DNA of 41,238 bases from JAVBPP01 sp031549535 (lineage in GTDB: Bacteria > Bacillota > Clostridia > Oscillospirales > Acutalibacteraceae). Below are positions 40,224 through 41,238 of the stretch, in pieces. The stretch spans positions 1 through 41,238 of the forward strand of contig JAVBPP010000060.1 in assembly GCA_031549535.1 (NCBI GenBank). Reading direction: 5' to 3'. The notes under the pieces are model-generated. The model had not been told where the DNA came from and made no database searches. It saw only the letters and a program-made list of their open reading frames with translations. Position numbers and translations under genes: made by a program. Positions within the stretch are counted from its first letter, which is position 1, and each line of letters starts with the position of its first letter.

Positions 40224-41207
40224 TTATGAAACCGGCGGATACACAATGCCAAGCTGCGCACGGATTGTGTCAATCTGGCGCATGATTTCCATAGAACCTG
40301 CGAGCGATAACAGCTCGCTTTCTTTTTTGCCCGCGAGGATGCATCGGCTCGCTTCCACAATTTGTTCTTCAAAACCGTTCCCACAATATGGAACATGGTA
40401 TTCCTCAACCTTATCGTCCTTATGCACCGTGAAATCCTGCGTTGCATAAAAACGATCCAGCTTGATGTAACCTGCATCGCAAAATAAAAAGCCGTCGGAC
40501 GGGCGGCGCAGTGTCATGCCGCTGAAGAGGTTCGCCGTAGAATTGTCCGCGTATTTGATGAGCACATCGCAGGTGTCGTCCGTTTTATTTTTTTCGCTGA
40601 CATCGCCTACCGCATAGATTTCCGCAAGCGGAGCGGGCGCAAACCAGGAGGCGAAATGCAACGCATAGCAACCCACATCCAGCAGCGAGCCGCCGCCGTA
40701 TTCCAGCTGAAAGGCGTGATGTTCCGGCTCATCACGCATGTCGTAGGAAAAACAGCCCTGAATGCCGCGCACCTTACCCAGGTAGCCTGAATCGATAATC
40801 TCTTTTACCTTTAAGATTCCCGGCACAACACGCGCCCACATGCCCTCCATAAAAAAAACGTCATTTTCTTTGGCTGCCGCAATCATACGCTCCAGCTCCT
40901 CAACGTTGCAGGAAACCGGTTTTTCGCTAAGCACGGCCTTGCCGTTTTGCAGAAACAAAATGGCGTTCGGGCAGTGCAGGGAATGCGGCGTTGCGATATA
41001 GGCGGCGTCAATCGCGTCGCTCTGCGCCATGGCTTCATAGCTGCCAAAACGCTGTGGAATGCCGTGCTTTTGCGCAAAACAATCCGCCGATTCCTGCGTG
41101 CGGGAACATACCGCAGCCAGCTGCGCGCCCTCCGCCCGCTTGCAGGCTTCCGCAAAGCGGTTCGCAATGCCACCCGTGCCAACAATACCCCATCTAACTG
41201 TTTGCAT
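40224..41207 (-). CDS. Gfo/Idh/MocA family NAD(P)-dependent oxidoreductase
   Basis: 327 residues. The N-terminal Rossmann fold (VRWGIVGTGGIANRFAEAC, AAVCSRTQESADCFAQKHG) binds NAD(P). The family motif EKPVSCNVEELERM carries the conserved Lys, and the C-terminal alpha/beta domain contains GGGSLLDVGCYALHFASWF with the Asp and His at the usual catalytic positions. It probably oxidises or reduces a sugar or polyol; closest in appearance to dehydrogenases of the trans-1,2-dihydrobenzene-1,2-diol/xylose type. The ATG at 41207 gives the normal N-terminus. Neighbouring genes do not reveal the substrate. Confidence 0.9.
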   Translation of the reverse strand: MQTVRWGIVGTGGIANRFAEACKRAEGAQLAAVCSRTQESADCFAQKHGIPQRFGSYEAMAQSDAIDAAYIATPHSLHCPNAILFLQNGKAVLSEKPVSCNVEELERMIAAAKENDVFFMEGMWARVVPGILKVKEIIDSGYLGKVRGIQGCFSYDMRDEPEHHAFQLEYGGGSLLDVGCYALHFASWFAPAPLAEIYAVGDVSEKNKTDDTCDVLIKYADNSTANLFSGMTLRRPSDGFLFCDAGYIKLDRFYATQDFTVHKDDKVEEYHVPYCGNGFEEQIVEASRCILAGKKESELLSLAGSMEIMRQIDTIRAQLGIVYPPVS

Positions 41208-41238
41208 GCCGTTACCCCATCCTTTTCTGCTATTTTAT

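Overview
The window looks like chromosome of an endospore-forming, moderately GC-rich clostridium, probably an Oscillospirales/Ruminococcaceae relative. This is inferred from gene content: a Spo0A-type regulator, a possible SASP-like protein, the Firmicutes-type rnj-gdpP-rplI-dnaB-tilS-hpt-ftsH cluster, long-form HPF, AGGAGG ribosome binding sites and frequent TTG starts. No phage, integrase, transposase, CRISPR array or rRNA was seen.

Layout. (1) 1-4.9 kb: a short GH32 fructosidase converges on two membrane GHKL kinase-like genes and a Spo0A-like response regulator. (2) 5-10.4 kb: an ABC-F gene behind a transcription attenuator, a GNAT gene and a three-gene ABC-2 exporter. (3) 10.4-17 kb: a ceramidase-like hydrolase, gdhA, gpmA, a DUF4240/TPR/SUFU/DUF2185 protein and tRNA-Ala(GGC). 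(4) 17-26.4 kb: dagK-like, rlmL-like, hpf, an orphan fumarase alpha subunit, two small GNATs, a metallophosphoesterase remnant broken by two repeats, an amidohydrolase, an ECF-like sigma factor with a long C-terminal extension, and a two-domain GNAT. (5) 26.8-36.6 kb: one long minus-strand housekeeping operon, rnj to ftsH. (6) 36.6-41.2 kb: a sugar nucleotidyltransferase fused to a degenerate phosphomannomutase domain, rnhA, a GIY-YIG-like small protein, a SASP-like small protein and a Gfo/Idh/MocA oxidoreductase.

Two things stand out. First, the kinase pair at 1.2-3.9 kb has complementary defects. One protein keeps the phosphoacceptor box (RHDFNN) but has lost the ATP-binding N and G boxes. 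The other keeps the ATP-binding boxes but has Ser where the His should be. With the adjacent Spo0A-like regulator this suggests a split, obligately heteromeric sensor kinase feeding a second Spo0A-type output. Second, short transposase-less inverted-repeat elements of about 130-180 bp are scattered through the accessory half (7620, 11945, 17037, 22117, 22337 and 26462, plus a lone end at 41). One carries a nested second element, two together break a gene, two supply stop codons to neighbours, and three lie 20-22 nt upstream of start codons.

All calls come from reading the sequence and its translations without database searches. Family names are by recognised motifs; promoters and operators are pattern matches only.
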